The notes: generated from the sequence alone by a model not told the origin. Numbered from the stretch's first letter, positions 7,080 through 15,607 are shown. The stretch: DNA of 22,757 nucleotides from DATGLE01 sp035294325 (GCA_035294325.1 DATGLE010000053.1:1-22757); one strand, 5' to 3'. Numbers and translations: made by a program.

Positions 7080-7757
7080 ATGCAGCAACCAGATGTTTTC
7101 AGAAAACTCACTCTGGCTGCCTTTATTGCCACTCTGGCACTCGTGGTCATTACCGGGACCGCCTGGGGCGTCAGGCTCTACATGGCATCTCATACGCAAT
7201 CCATTCCGCAGCCGTCTGACTACGCCGTGAGTGGCTTCCCTATGAATGGCGCTCCCGCGCCGGACTTCAGCCTGGTGGATCAGTTCGGCAAGCCGGTCAC
7301 GCTTTCCTCTTTTCGCGGCCAGGAGGTGGTGCTGGCTTTCATTGACTCGCAGTGCAAGTCGCTCTGCCCGCTGACGGCAAATATCATGTACAACGCGAAA
7401 GCCAGATTGGGGACGGCGGCGAACCATGTAGCGCTGATCGCCGTCAACGCGAATCCCGCCGCCACAAGCATAGCCGAAGTGCAGTCCTGGTCTATCGCGC
7501 ACGGCATGCTGCACCAGTGGCTATTCCTGACGGGTTCACCAGGCCAGCTCCAGTCCATCTATCGCCAGTACAAGATATACGCGCAGGTGGATGCCAATGG
7601 GAATGACGTACATGATCCGGCGGTCTTCATCATCGACGCCAGCGGGCGCGAGCGTCTCTATTTCGAGACGCTTGATTCTAACAGCCAGGCCGACCTGAAA
7701 AGCGAGATAGACGGAATGGAGGCCGGCATGCGGCAGTGGCTGCCGCAGACAAAATAA
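7080..7757 (+). CDS. sco1: SCO1/SenC-family copper chaperone for CuA
   Basis: The protein is 225 aa. An N-terminal membrane anchor (about 11-34) holds a thioredoxin-fold domain outside the membrane. The SCO copper site is complete: C92 and C96 in DSQCKSLCPL, and H178 in DVHDPAVFIID. The sequence PAPDFSLVDQFGKPVTLSSFRG (58-80) is the standard start of the SCO/peroxiredoxin-like fold. SCO proteins deliver copper to, or reduce the cysteines of, the CuA centre of subunit II, which fits the ctaC gene in the same cluster. AAAGGAAA lies ahead of the ATG. The gene is separated from ctaG by 206 bp containing the hairpin repeat, so it may be read through or have its own promoter; I see no strong promoter. 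Confidence 0.93.
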   Translation: MQQPDVFRKLTLAAFIATLALVVITGTAWGVRLYMASHTQSIPQPSDYAVSGFPMNGAPAPDFSLVDQFGKPVTLSSFRGQEVVLAFIDSQCKSLCPLTANIMYNAKARLGTAANHVALIAVNANPAATSIAEVQSWSIAHGMLHQWLFLTGSPGQLQSIYRQYKIYAQVDANGNDVHDPAVFIIDASGRERLYFETLDSNSQADLKSEIDGMEAGMRQWLPQTK

Positions 7758-7783
7758 TGGGTAAGCGGGAGAGAAATAAACGC

Positions 7784-7871
7784 GGGCGACCCTTGTGATC
7801 GCCCTTGCAGTGGTTCCGACACACGGCCAGGCCACATCGTACCACCGTAGGGATCGGCCCCGTGCCGGCCC
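7784..7871. repeat. Two tandem short GC hairpins of related pattern
   Basis: Hairpin one is GGGCGA/TCGCCC (7784-7789/7799-7804) with CCCTTGTG in the loop. Hairpin two (7850-7871) has GGG/CCC and CGGC/GCCG arms around CCCGT. Both share the pattern GGG..CC..GTG..CCC and lie 46 bp apart in the same orientation, in the gap between the SCO gene and ctaB. They look like two units of a dispersed intergenic repeat and may weakly terminate or process the transcript. Confidence 0.5.
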
Positions 7872-7927
7872 ACGCCAGCACTTCACCGCTTACCCTTCAA
7901 ACGGAAGAGCTATAGGAGATTAAGAAC

Positions 7928-8833
7928 ATGGAACTGGCAGAGAGGGAAGCCAGAAAAGAGGTTGGCCCGCTGCGGCAGACTATTGCCAATTATGTCAACC
8001 TGATGAAACCGCACGTAACCGTGCTGCTGCTTGGTGTGACGGCGGCGGCAATGGCGATTGCGCAGCGGGGCCTGCCCCCGCTCGCCCTCGTCATTCCGAC
8101 GCTGCTCGGTGGGGCACTGGCAGCCGGCAGCGCAAACTGCTTCAACTGCTATATTGATCGCGACATCGATGAGATCATGGAGCGCACGCGGCGCCGTTCG
8201 CTGCCCGCCGGGCGCGTGGAACCCCGGCAGGCATTGATTTTCGGCATTATCCTGGCCGTTTGCTCGTGCATTATCTTCGTCCTCTTCGTCAACCTGCTCA
8301 GCGCGGCGCTGGCGCTCTCCGCGATCCTCTTCTACGTTTTCGTTTACACGCTCGGCCTCAAGCGTACCTCGACGCAGAATATCGTGATCGGCGGCGCCGC
8401 TGGCTCCGTCCCGGTGCTGGTCGGCTGGGCCGCCATAACCAACACCGTGAGCATACCGGCGCTGCTGCTCTTCGCCATTATCTTCTTCTGGACGCCGCCG
8501 CACTTCTGGGCGCTCTCGCTGCTAATCCAGAAGGACTACGCGAAGGCGAACATTCCTATGCTGCCGGTAGTCAAGGGCGAGGCGGAGACGCGCAAGCAGA
8601 TCCTTTTCTACACCCTGCTCCTGCTGGCTATCACCATCGCGCTCTTCGCGATGGGCACGATGGGCTACCTGTACCTGGTCGGCGCCCTGCTGCTGGGCGG
8701 CGGGCTGTGCTACCTCGCGCTGCGGCTATGGCACGATCAGGCCAAAAAGTGGGCGCGCACGCTTTTCTGGTACTCGAACATGTACCTGGCGGCGATCTTT
8801 GCTGTGATGGTTCTGGACCGCATTATCCGCTAG
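7928..8833 (+). CDS. ctaB: Protoheme IX farnesyltransferase (heme O synthase)
   Basis: The protein is 301 aa. It is an integral-membrane UbiA-superfamily enzyme that adds farnesyl diphosphate to the vinyl group of heme B to make heme O, the precursor of heme A. The first Asp-rich motif is N73-x3-D77-x3-D81 within NCYIDRDIDEIMERTRRR. The second conserved loop is KDYAKANIPMLPVVKGE (about 202-218). TPPHFWALSL precedes that second loop, as in CtaB/CyoE. About nine hydrophobic segments are present. An AGGAGA site lies about 8 nt before the ATG. As last gene of the cluster it supplies the heme for the upstream oxidase. No ctaA (heme A synthase) gene is in the window, so whether the oxidase carries heme A or O cannot be told here. 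Confidence 0.96.
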   Translation: MELAEREARKEVGPLRQTIANYVNLMKPHVTVLLLGVTAAAMAIAQRGLPPLALVIPTLLGGALAAGSANCFNCYIDRDIDEIMERTRRRSLPAGRVEPRQALIFGIILAVCSCIIFVLFVNLLSAALALSAILFYVFVYTLGLKRTSTQNIVIGGAAGSVPVLVGWAAITNTVSIPALLLFAIIFFWTPPHFWALSLLIQKDYAKANIPMLPVVKGEAETRKQILFYTLLLLAITIALFAMGTMGYLYLVGALLLGGGLCYLALRLWHDQAKKWARTLFWYSNMYLAAIFAVMVLDRIIR

Positions 8834-8870
8834 CACGCTGCGCTCATCAGGATCGGTAACAATCATCATC

Positions 8871-8975
8871 GCGCGGCTCCGCCGCGCAAGGGGAGGTTAA
8901 TAGAGTGTGGAAGGTGCGCTAAGCGCACCTTCCACACTCTATTAACCTCCCGGCGAGCGCCACAGGCGCGAGCAC
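8871..8975 (-). repeat. Intergenic triple-hairpin repeat, copy 2, between convergent genes
   Basis: The centre is a perfect 29-bp inverted repeat (8891-8919/8923-8951) with loop TAA. On either side lie small hairpins, GCGCGGC-TCC-GCCGCGC (8871-8887) and GCGCC-ACA-GGCGC (8957-8969). The layout and the outer GCTC...TCGCC flank match the copies at 6915 and 16597, but the arm sequence is different. It separates the convergent ctaB and rph-like genes, where a strong hairpin could block read-through from both sides. Confidence 0.75.
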
Positions 8976-9001
8976 GCGGTTATGCAGGAAACCAGACACT
9001 C

Positions 9002-11641
9002 CTAATGAAGCTGAACCGTTCCGGCGTCGCCATCGACAGTGATACGCTGCCCGCTGTGCAGGCGCTCGGTGGCGAGGCCGGTGCCCAGCACAGCCGGAAT
9101 GTGGTATTCACGCGCCACAATCGAGCTGTGGCTGAGCGGGCCGCCGACATCGGTGACGACTCCCGAGGCGAGCGCGAAGAGCGGCGTCCAGGCGGGCGTG
9201 GTGATCCTCGCCACCAGGATATCGCCCTGCCGCATCTGGCCGAACTCTTCGGGACCATGGATGACGCGCGCTGTACCGCTGACGCGCCCGCCGCTGGCGC
9301 CGATGCCCTTTAACACGTCGCCAGCCTCCTGCACGGCGCGCGCGGGCATCACGCCGCTCCAATCTATGCCCAGCCAGCGCACGCCGCCTTTGAGCGGCAG
9401 TGCTACCGGCGGTGTGAGCCGGCTCTGGCGCTGCCACTCGGCGCGGCGCTCAGCAATCGTGACCTGATACGTCGTGAGGGTTTTCCCGTTATCGAGCGCA
9501 CGCACCGCTGCTTGCAGTTCGTCCGCCTTCAACCAGAAGACATCTTCCCGGCTCTCGACGGCGCCCGCCTCTACCATCCGCTGGCCGATCTCCCACAGCA
9601 TGCGGCGCACAATCGGCCAGCCCAGGCCAACATCGGCCAGCGCGTCCTCACGCAGCGGCGCGAGGCGCTGCGCACGCTCCAGCCAGCGCTGGAAGATGGT
9701 CAGAAGCGGGCCACGCAGGCGACCAGCTATCGCGCGCGTAGCCATTTTGCGCGCCTCTTCGGCCTTCGCCTGGCGCTGGCGCGGCTCGGTGGCGCTGCCG
9801 CTGAGGAAAAACTTGAGCGTTTCCAGTTGCGACGCCGGATCATCGATGGGCAGTGGCTTCGCGAAGTCGAGATCATAGATGGTGTGCCCGAAGCGCTCAA
9901 GATGCGCGCCGAAGCGCTGGCGGAACTCCGCCCACACACCCTCGTCCACGCCCTCTAAATGCCCGGTCCGATATGCCGCGTTGAACTGTTCTCCTGACAG
10001 CGCAGAGAGCGCCCCGGCCAGTCCATCCTGCGTGCGCGCCCACTGCGCCAGGTCGTAAAGCGACTGCTCGGCGCGGATCGGCGCGCTATCGAAACCAAGC
10101 ATGAAGGTCTGGGCAGGCGGATCATTGCGGCGCTTGACCAGCTTATTGTAAAAGAGGGTGAAGGCGGCTTCGCTCATATAGGCCGCCGGCAGGATGCCGG
10201 ACTGGATAGTAAGGTAGTAGCGCGCCGCTTCGTCAACGATGGCGCGCACTCCGTCCAGCAGCTCGGCCGCTGATGCCGCCTGTAAATCCGCCGCCTCCCA
10301 CTTCTTCACCAGCGCTTTGTATACCACAGACTCTTCTTCCCAGCGCTGCCGTGCGGAACCCAGCAAGGACGGGAAAGCAGGCAGGGCGGCCGCCATTATC
10401 GCCAGGCTCCTGCCAATACTCAACATGGAGGTGATATCGTAGTAGGCATAGCCGTTGATGGTCATCAACCCCATAGCATCGTCCCAGGCTCTGCCCAGCA
10501 CCTTTCCCCCTACCAATGTACTCATCGCTCTGTTCCAGGCGGGCAGGCCCAGCGTCTCGAAGAGCGGGGAGAGCGGATCGGGCAGCAGTTCGATCACGCT
10601 GGCGCGTGCATAGCGTCCCTTCGGATGCGGCAATTTCCATTCAGCCGCGCCTGCTTCCTGAGAGACGGCGGGCGCTTCGGGCAGCGCGGTGATCGGGCGC
10701 GCCTGCACGACGAAGATGCGGCCATTATGCAGCGCCCACTCGATATCCATTGGCCGGCCATAGAGATCTTCGATGCGTGCGCCGATGCGGGCCAGTTCAG
10801 CCGCCTGCGCCGGATTGAGAGATGCCTGCGCGCGCTTCTCCGCCGGGACAGGCTCTTCGCGCGTGCCCCCGGCGGTGCGCACGGTCATCACGTCCTTCTC
10901 GCTGACCTGCTGTTCCACAATCGTTCCGCTCGCTTTGTCAACGACGAAGCTGTCCGGCGTGACCTGCCCACCAACGATGGCCTCGCCCAGTCCCCAGGCG
11001 GCATTTATCATCACCTGCTCGCGCGCACCGGTCAGCGGATTCGCGGTGAACATGATGCCCGCGACATCGGCTGGCACCAGTTCCTGCACCACCACCGCCA
11101 GGCTCACATCATCCGGCGCGATCCCCTGGCGCGCGCGGTAGCCAATGGCCCGCGCCGTCCAGAGCGAGGCCCAGCAGCGCCTGACGGCATCGAGGACCTG
11201 TGCCGCGCCGCGCATATTCAGGTACGTCTCCTGCTGGCCGGCGAACGACATCTCCGGCAGGTCCTCAGCCGTGGCCGATGAGCGCACCGCGACGGGCGTA
11301 TCATCGCCGTCGAGTTCGGCATACGCGCTGCGGATGGCCTGCGCGATATCCTCCGGCATGTCGCTGCGCGCGAAGAGATCGGCGATTTGCCGCGCCGCCT
11401 CGTCGAGCGTCGCCGGCTGATCTGCGCTGGCAGCGGAGACCGCCGCCAGAATGCGCTCTTGCAGCCCGTTCTCTTCCACGAAGCGGCGATAGGCTGCCGT
11501 AGTAATGTGAAAACCGGGAGGCACGGGCAGGCCGGCGGCGGCCATGCGCGCCAGTGAAGCGCCTTTGCCTCCGACCTGCTCCAACGTGGCAGAGGCGTCA
11601 TCCAGCGCTAAAACGAGAGGAACGCTTTGTTTAATGCTCAT
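9002..11641 (-). CDS. rph: Rifampicin-phosphotransferase-like PEP-synthase-family enzyme
   Basis: The protein is 879 aa. The N-terminal ATP-grasp (PPDK_N) domain spans about 1-320: GGKGASL at 24-30, PVAVRSSATAEDLPE at 116-130, AGIMFTANPLTG at 194-205, and QARPIT near 313-318. A helical central region (about 330-770) has GRLRGP and ESREDVFWLKADEL, as in RPH proteins. The C-terminal swivelling His domain ends the protein, with catalytic H838 in GGPLSHSSIVARE, 41 residues from the end. RPH of Listeria has the same order and its His 42 residues from the end. PEP synthase instead has a C-terminal PEP-binding barrel, absent here. RPH enzymes transfer the beta-phosphate of ATP to the C21 hydroxyl of rifamycins. 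The ATG overlaps the stop of the TetR gene (ATGA). The real substrate could be another small molecule; the architecture is certain, the rifamycin specificity is not. Confidence 0.82.
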   Translation of the reverse strand: MSIKQSVPLVLALDDASATLEQVGGKGASLARMAAAGLPVPPGFHITTAAYRRFVEENGLQERILAAVSAASADQPATLDEAARQIADLFARSDMPEDIAQAIRSAYAELDGDDTPVAVRSSATAEDLPEMSFAGQQETYLNMRGAAQVLDAVRRCWASLWTARAIGYRARQGIAPDDVSLAVVVQELVPADVAGIMFTANPLTGAREQVMINAAWGLGEAIVGGQVTPDSFVVDKASGTIVEQQVSEKDVMTVRTAGGTREEPVPAEKRAQASLNPAQAAELARIGARIEDLYGRPMDIEWALHNGRIFVVQARPITALPEAPAVSQEAGAAEWKLPHPKGRYARASVIELLPDPLSPLFETLGLPAWNRAMSTLVGGKVLGRAWDDAMGLMTINGYAYYDITSMLSIGRSLAIMAAALPAFPSLLGSARQRWEEESVVYKALVKKWEAADLQAASAAELLDGVRAIVDEAARYYLTIQSGILPAAYMSEAAFTLFYNKLVKRRNDPPAQTFMLGFDSAPIRAEQSLYDLAQWARTQDGLAGALSALSGEQFNAAYRTGHLEGVDEGVWAEFRQRFGAHLERFGHTIYDLDFAKPLPIDDPASQLETLKFFLSGSATEPRQRQAKAEEARKMATRAIAGRLRGPLLTIFQRWLERAQRLAPLREDALADVGLGWPIVRRMLWEIGQRMVEAGAVESREDVFWLKADELQAAVRALDNGKTLTTYQVTIAERRAEWQRQSRLTPPVALPLKGGVRWLGIDWSGVMPARAVQEAGDVLKGIGASGGRVSGTARVIHGPEEFGQMRQGDILVARITTPAWTPLFALASGVVTDVGGPLSHSSIVAREYHIPAVLGTGLATERLHSGQRITVDGDAGTVQLH

Positions 11642-12405
11642 TTTGGTTTCTCATCCTTTGAAGGCTCAGAATCTAGTTCCCGCTGAAAATCTTCCTGTAT
11701 GCTGGTCAAAACATGCTTCATGTATTGCGTAAAAGCCTGAGAAGTGGTTTGTAATGTATTGGAGGGGACGGCATCGCCAGTTTCAAGCGCGCGGTGTATC
11801 GTCTCGGCCATCAGATCGGCAATCTCCTCATCGGAGAACGCGGATTCGTCGGGCATGAACGGTTCCATGACGAAAAATCCTATAAAGATCGCGCCAAGCA
11901 TATACACCTGGGCTTGCAGGCTGATATCGGTGCGCACCAGGCCCTGCTGGCGCAGCAAGGCGAGATAGCCCTCGAAGCTTTTCTGCCGCGCTACGTGGTC
12001 CGCGTTGTTCTGCCGGCTCAGCGCGTACTTTCCCAGTAGATCCATATCGCGCACGATCAACGCTTTCAGCAAGGGGCGTTTCATCGTCGCGAGTGCCACA
12101 TGTTTGAACATACTGCGCAGCGTTTCCCGTTCTGGATCGGCCGCAAGGCCCCGCATGATCTCCTCGGCCATTTCCACCCTCTCGCGCTTCATGAGCGCGC
12201 TGAAGAGATCTTCGCGCGTCTTCCAGTGCAGGTACATGGTGCCCTTCGCCACTCCGGCCTCCCTGGCGATATCGTCGAGTGTAGTCTTGTTGTAGCCCCA
12301 GCGCAGGATCAGCGTGGCAGCGGCATCCAGAATGCGCCGCGCCCGCTCCTCACGCCTGGATATCTCACGCCGCGTCGCGCTCGCTGCCCGGCCCTGCTTC
12401 GCCAA
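11638..12405 (-). CDS. TetR-family transcriptional regulator
   Basis: The protein is 255 aa from a TTG at 12405, chosen because AAAGGAGGAA (12411-12420) lies 5-7 nt before it; a longer in-frame start at 12435 would place that site inside the gene. The N-terminal TetR domain is clear: RRILDAAATLILRWGYNKTT, then the helix-turn-helix TTLDDIAREAGVAKGTMYLHW (41-61) and the hallmark YLHWKTREDLF. The C-terminal ligand domain has no recognised subfamily. The final 30 residues are charged. It overlaps the rph-like gene by ATGA, so both form one transcript; the simplest model is a self-repressed regulator sensing the enzyme's substrate. A strong promoter and a palindrome lie upstream. Confidence 0.92.
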   Translation of the reverse strand: MAKQGRAASATRREISRREERARRILDAAATLILRWGYNKTTLDDIAREAGVAKGTMYLHWKTREDLFSALMKRERVEMAEEIMRGLAADPERETLRSMFKHVALATMKRPLLKALIVRDMDLLGKYALSRQNNADHVARQKSFEGYLALLRQQGLVRTDISLQAQVYMLGAIFIGFFVMEPFMPDESAFSDEEIADLMAETIHRALETGDAVPSNTLQTTSQAFTQYMKHVLTSIQEDFQRELDSEPSKDEKPK

Positions 12406-12428
12406 GATTCTTCCTCCTTTTAAGTAAT

Positions 12429-12452
12429 TGACCAATTAAGTCGAACTGGTCA
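12429..12452 (-). promoter_or_regulatory. Candidate TetR operator
   Basis: The inverted repeat TGACCA (12429-12434) / TGGTCA (12447-12452) with a 12-bp spacer lies between the predicted transcription start (about 12466) and the TTG start. The size and place fit an autoregulatory operator, but no binding data exist. Confidence 0.35.
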
Positions 12453-12472
12453 TATATTTATCATTACATAGA

Positions 12473-12501
12473 TATATACGGCGGAAATGGTGAAAAGTCA
12501 A
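12473..12501 (-). promoter_or_regulatory. Sigma70-type promoter of the tetR-rph operon
   Basis: On the minus strand TTGACT (12501-12496) and TATATA (12478-12473) are spaced by 17 bp. This is close to consensus and about 70 bp before the TTG start at 12405. Confidence 0.65.
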
Positions 12502-12822
12502 GGGTACGGATTACCTGACGAGAGAAGAAAAGAAAATTGTGCCTGGTCCTTTATCTTGACGTTTAGACTATTGCAACCAGGACTGCCTTCTGGTTGCAAT
12601 AGTCTAAACGTCAAATGGAAAACAGGCGATAATAATTAACCAACCGAGAAGCTGGTGTTCGCGGTGCTCCTACACCATCCTCTTTCCCCTATTAATAATT
12701 TTGCTGTTAATATTCTATAGTTCTCCCGATGTCTGTGGTTTTTCTCTTTTGCGGCTTTCAGATCAGGGGACACGCTTTACCCATTTCCGCAGCTATTTAC
12801 TCATACCATGCCATCACCCAGT
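12502..12822. other. AT-rich intergenic region with one long hairpin
   Basis: No gene is supported. The region holds the 25-bp inverted repeat listed separately (12556-12614) and a weaker repeat, TGGTGT/ACACCA, near 12652-12676. The rest is AT-rich with no recognised motif. Confidence 0.5.
12556..12614. repeat. Perfect 25-bp inverted repeat
   Basis: The arms 12556-12580 and 12590-12614 match perfectly, with a 9-nt loop. Outer segments GCCTG (about 12541-12545) and CAGGC (about 12623-12627) could extend the stem after an unpaired stretch. The arms (starting TTGACGTTTAGAC) do not resemble the other hairpins of this window. It lies behind the GH127 unit and upstream of the tetR promoter. Confidence 0.75.
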
Positions 12823-12852
12823 GGAGACGCCGCCAGCCCTGGCGGCGTCTCC
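12823..12852. terminator. Hairpin directly after the GH127 gene
   Basis: The arms GGAGACGCCGCCAG (12823-12836) and CTGGCGGCGTCTCC (12839-12852) form a 14-bp GC-rich stem that begins 5 nt after the GH127 stop codon. There is no U-run on the minus strand, so it is more likely a 3'-end stabiliser or factor-dependent end than a classical intrinsic terminator. Confidence 0.5.
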
Positions 12853-12857
12853 GTAAT

Positions 12858-14756
12858 TTATTTCTCCTCCTGGCGGATCCAGACGCTCATCTCGCCGGGG
12901 GTGCGCTGGTCCCAGGCGTAGTAGGGGATGGCGACGAGCCGGTGCGCGCGGCGCTCAGGGGGCGTGGTGCGGTAGAGGGTATCGTCCCAATCGGCTGTCT
13001 CCAGCGCCGATGCCTGCCCCTCGATCACGGCGACGCCGCCCAGCAGATCCGGCTCAAAATGGCTCTCAAGTTCGGCGTCGCTCGCCAGGCGGATACGGTG
13101 CAGCGGAACGTCGTTGTCGGCGCCTTCGAGGCAGTACACGAGCGGCCCGCGTTGCAGCGCGACTCTGCCGTTATCCTCGACCAGATCGGGATGGGCGTAG
13201 ACGCGCTCGACTGGCATGGGCAGGTCAAGCGTGATCGTGTCGCCACTCTGCCAGCGCCGTGCGATACGGGCGTAGCCTTTGCGTACATACTGCTCGATGG
13301 GCAGTTCCTCGCCATTCACATCGAGCCGCGCCTGCCTGCACCAGCCGGGGATGCGCAGGTTCAGCGCGAACTCGGCTGGCTGCTCCATCTCCAGGTGCAG
13401 GCGAACCAGGCCCTCCCAGGGGTAGCGCGTCTCCTGTCTGAACGCGACCTTTTGCCCGGCGACGCTGAGGCTGCTCGTGCTCTGTACATAAAGATGCACC
13501 ATCACCTCCGACTCGTTGACGCCGTACACATACTGGCCGAGCGAGGCCAGCAGGCGCGCGATGTTTGGCGGGCAGCAGGCGCAGCGGAACCAGGGTGAGC
13601 GGTGGTGGTCGCCCCGGCTCTCCAGGGGATTCTCGTAAAAGAAGGCTTTGCCGTCCAGCGCCAGAGCGCTGAGCACGCCATTGTAGAGGGCGCGTTCGAG
13701 CAGGTCCGCATAGCGGTGATCGGTCTCCAGTTGCAGCAGGCGATGGTTCCACAGCACCAGGCCGATAGCGGCGCAGGTCTCGGCGTAGGCAGCCGCGTTA
13801 GGCAGATCGTAGTCAGCAGTCAGCCCTTCATTGGCGGCGGAAGAACCCAGGCCCCCGGTCACATACAGGCGCCGCGAGGTGAGGTGACGCCAGAGTCGCT
13901 CGCAGGTCCGCAAGAGCGAGTCGTCATGCAGTTCGCGCGCCAGGTCGGCCAGAGCGCTGTAGAGATACATGGCGCGCACGGCATGGCCGACCACCTCGTT
14001 TTGTTCGCGCACGGGACGGTGCGACTGGTTATACTCGTAGGTTCGCGCCCAGAAGGCGGCGGGATCTTCGCCGCGCGCCCGCGCCTCAATGTCGAAGTAG
14101 TGCGGCTGCCGGCCCCGCTCCTCAACAAAATATTGACAGAGCCGCAGGTAGCGCGGCTCTCCGGTCACATGATAGAGCTTTACCAGCGCCAGCTCGATCT
14201 CCTCATGGCCGCAGTAGCCGCGCCGCTTTCCCTCCTCGGCGCCGAAGACCGTAGCGATATAGTCGGCGTAGCGACAGGCAGCATCGAGCAGGGTACGCTT
14301 GCCGGTTGCCTGGAAATGGGCTACTGCGGCCTCGATAAGATGGCCCGCGCAGTAGAGTTCGTGCCAGTCGCGCAGGTTCGTCCAGCGCTTCTCCGGCTCA
14401 AATCTGGTAAACCAGAGGTTGAGGTAGCCATCGGGCTGTTGCAGGGCCACCAGGAAAGCAACCCCCTCGTCGACCAGGGCCTCCAGGTGGGGATCGGGAT
14501 GCGTCGCCAGGCTATAGCTCGCAGCCTCGATCCACTTGGAGAGGTCCGATTCCCAGAAGACATACGGCGTCGGCGACCTGCCAGGCTGCCATTGCTCATG
14601 AAAATTACTAAAGTGCCCATCCTGCTGCATCTGCGCGTAGATAAAGGGCAGAGTCTGCTCACGCAGCGTTCGCAGGCGCGGCGCCCAGAACGTATCCTCA
14701 AAAGTGACCACTGTATGTACTACCGGGGTCGAACCCTCTTGCGTCTTCATGCGCAT
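12858..14756 (-). CDS. GH127 beta-L-arabinofuranosidase
   Basis: The protein is 632 aa of the DUF1680/GH127 family. These retaining enzymes cut terminal beta-L-arabinofuranosyl residues using a zinc-bound cysteine nucleophile. By comparison with Bifidobacterium HypBA1 (E322, E338, C340, C417, C418), the equivalents are E310 (ANEGL), E326 and C328 (AETCAAIG), and C394 and C395 in RCACCPPN (391-398); the spacing of 16 between the two Glu residues is kept. The N-terminal (alpha/alpha)6 barrel (about 20-410) is followed by beta-sandwich domains containing LNLRIPGW. There is no signal peptide, so the enzyme acts in the cytoplasm on imported oligosaccharides. The ATG lies 1 nt after the stop of the upstream permease, with AAAGGA as ribosome site, so it is the last gene of that transport operon. 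Activity on other furanosides cannot be excluded. Confidence 0.92.
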   Translation of the reverse strand: MRMKTQEGSTPVVHTVVTFEDTFWAPRLRTLREQTLPFIYAQMQQDGHFSNFHEQWQPGRSPTPYVFWESDLSKWIEAASYSLATHPDPHLEALVDEGVAFLVALQQPDGYLNLWFTRFEPEKRWTNLRDWHELYCAGHLIEAAVAHFQATGKRTLLDAACRYADYIATVFGAEEGKRRGYCGHEEIELALVKLYHVTGEPRYLRLCQYFVEERGRQPHYFDIEARARGEDPAAFWARTYEYNQSHRPVREQNEVVGHAVRAMYLYSALADLARELHDDSLLRTCERLWRHLTSRRLYVTGGLGSSAANEGLTADYDLPNAAAYAETCAAIGLVLWNHRLLQLETDHRYADLLERALYNGVLSALALDGKAFFYENPLESRGDHHRSPWFRCACCPPNIARLLASLGQYVYGVNESEVMVHLYVQSTSSLSVAGQKVAFRQETRYPWEGLVRLHLEMEQPAEFALNLRIPGWCRQARLDVNGEELPIEQYVRKGYARIARRWQSGDTITLDLPMPVERVYAHPDLVEDNGRVALQRGPLVYCLEGADNDVPLHRIRLASDAELESHFEPDLLGGVAVIEGQASALETADWDDTLYRTTPPERRAHRLVAIPYYAWDQRTPGEMSVWIRQEEK

Positions 14757-14757
14757 T

Positions 14758-15591
14758 TTATCCTTTCAGTGCTCCTGATGTTAAACCTGCCGTGATATAG
14801 CGCTGGAACAGCACCAGCAGAATCGCCGCTGGAATGCAGGCCAGTGTCGCCACGGCCATCGCGTTGTTCCAGGCATTGCTATACTGACCGATGTAGCTGT
14901 AAATGCTCAAAGAGACCGGCACAACAATCGAACTGGTCGTGATGAGGGTAAGCGCGTAGATGAAATCCCCCCAGGCGAACAGGAAGGCGAACAGCGCCGC
15001 TGTGACCACTCCGGGCAGCACCAGTGGCAGGATCACCCTGATAAACGCGCCCCACTCGCCGGTTCCGTCCACAAACGCGGCCTGCGCCAGCTCATAGGGG
15101 ATCGAGAGAAAGAACGCGCGCAGGATCAGAATAGCGAACGGCACGGCGTAGGTGCTGTCGGCCAGGACCAGCCCCAGATAACTGTTGAGCAGGCCGAGCT
15201 TATTGAAGATCAGAAACATTGGCGTCGCCAGCGTCACCGTCGGGATCATCTGCGTCAGCAGGAGGCAGAAGACAATCAGCAGCGTGACGCGGAAGCGGAA
15301 ATGGGCCAGCCCATACGCGGCGGGCGTCGCGATGACGATGGCGAGCAGCGCCGTCCCGATGGAGATGACCAGGCTCGTCACCAGGTGCGGCAACTGGGTT
15401 TGAAAGACCTCGATATAGGACGCAAACGTGATCTGCGATGGCACAATGGCGACCGGGATGGCAAAGATCTGCTGCGATGTCTCCAGCGAATTGATGAGCA
15501 TCCAGTACAGGGGGAAGAGCATTATCAGCGTCAGAATAATGCCGATAACCGTCATCGCCACCGGCGAGAAGCGTCGCAAGCCAGGCTGCAT
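14758..15591 (-). CDS. Sugar ABC transporter permease, MalG-like (CUT1)
   Basis: The protein is 277 aa with six membrane segments (about 11-33, 71-95, 102-125, 138-160, 185-210, 242-262). The EAA loop that docks to the ATPase lies at about 167-190 (ELAQAAFVDGTGEW... RVILPL). The C-terminus GLTSGALKG is typical of MalG-type permeases. A GGAGGG site precedes the ATG. It lies 16 bp after the MalF-type gene and its stop abuts the GH127 start. With its partner it forms the membrane channel for a sugar, by context an arabinose-containing oligosaccharide. No ATPase gene is in the operon, so a shared MsiK-like ATPase from elsewhere is probably used. Confidence 0.93.
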   Translation of the reverse strand: MQPGLRRFSPVAMTVIGIILTLIMLFPLYWMLINSLETSQQIFAIPVAIVPSQITFASYIEVFQTQLPHLVTSLVISIGTALLAIVIATPAAYGLAHFRFRVTLLIVFCLLLTQMIPTVTLATPMFLIFNKLGLLNSYLGLVLADSTYAVPFAILILRAFFLSIPYELAQAAFVDGTGEWGAFIRVILPLVLPGVVTAALFAFLFAWGDFIYALTLITTSSIVVPVSLSIYSYIGQYSNAWNNAMAVATLACIPAAILLVLFQRYITAGLTSGALKG

Positions 15592-15607
15592 CTTAATCCC
15601 TCCTTAT

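Noticed and set aside
9002..11641. Phosphoenolpyruvate synthase (ppsA)
   Set aside because: The His domain is C-terminal and the PEP-binding barrel that ends PpsA is missing.
13602..14795. 397-aa plus-strand ORF opposite GH127
   Set aside because: Antisense shadow; the GH127 strand has catalytic residues and correct operon spacing.
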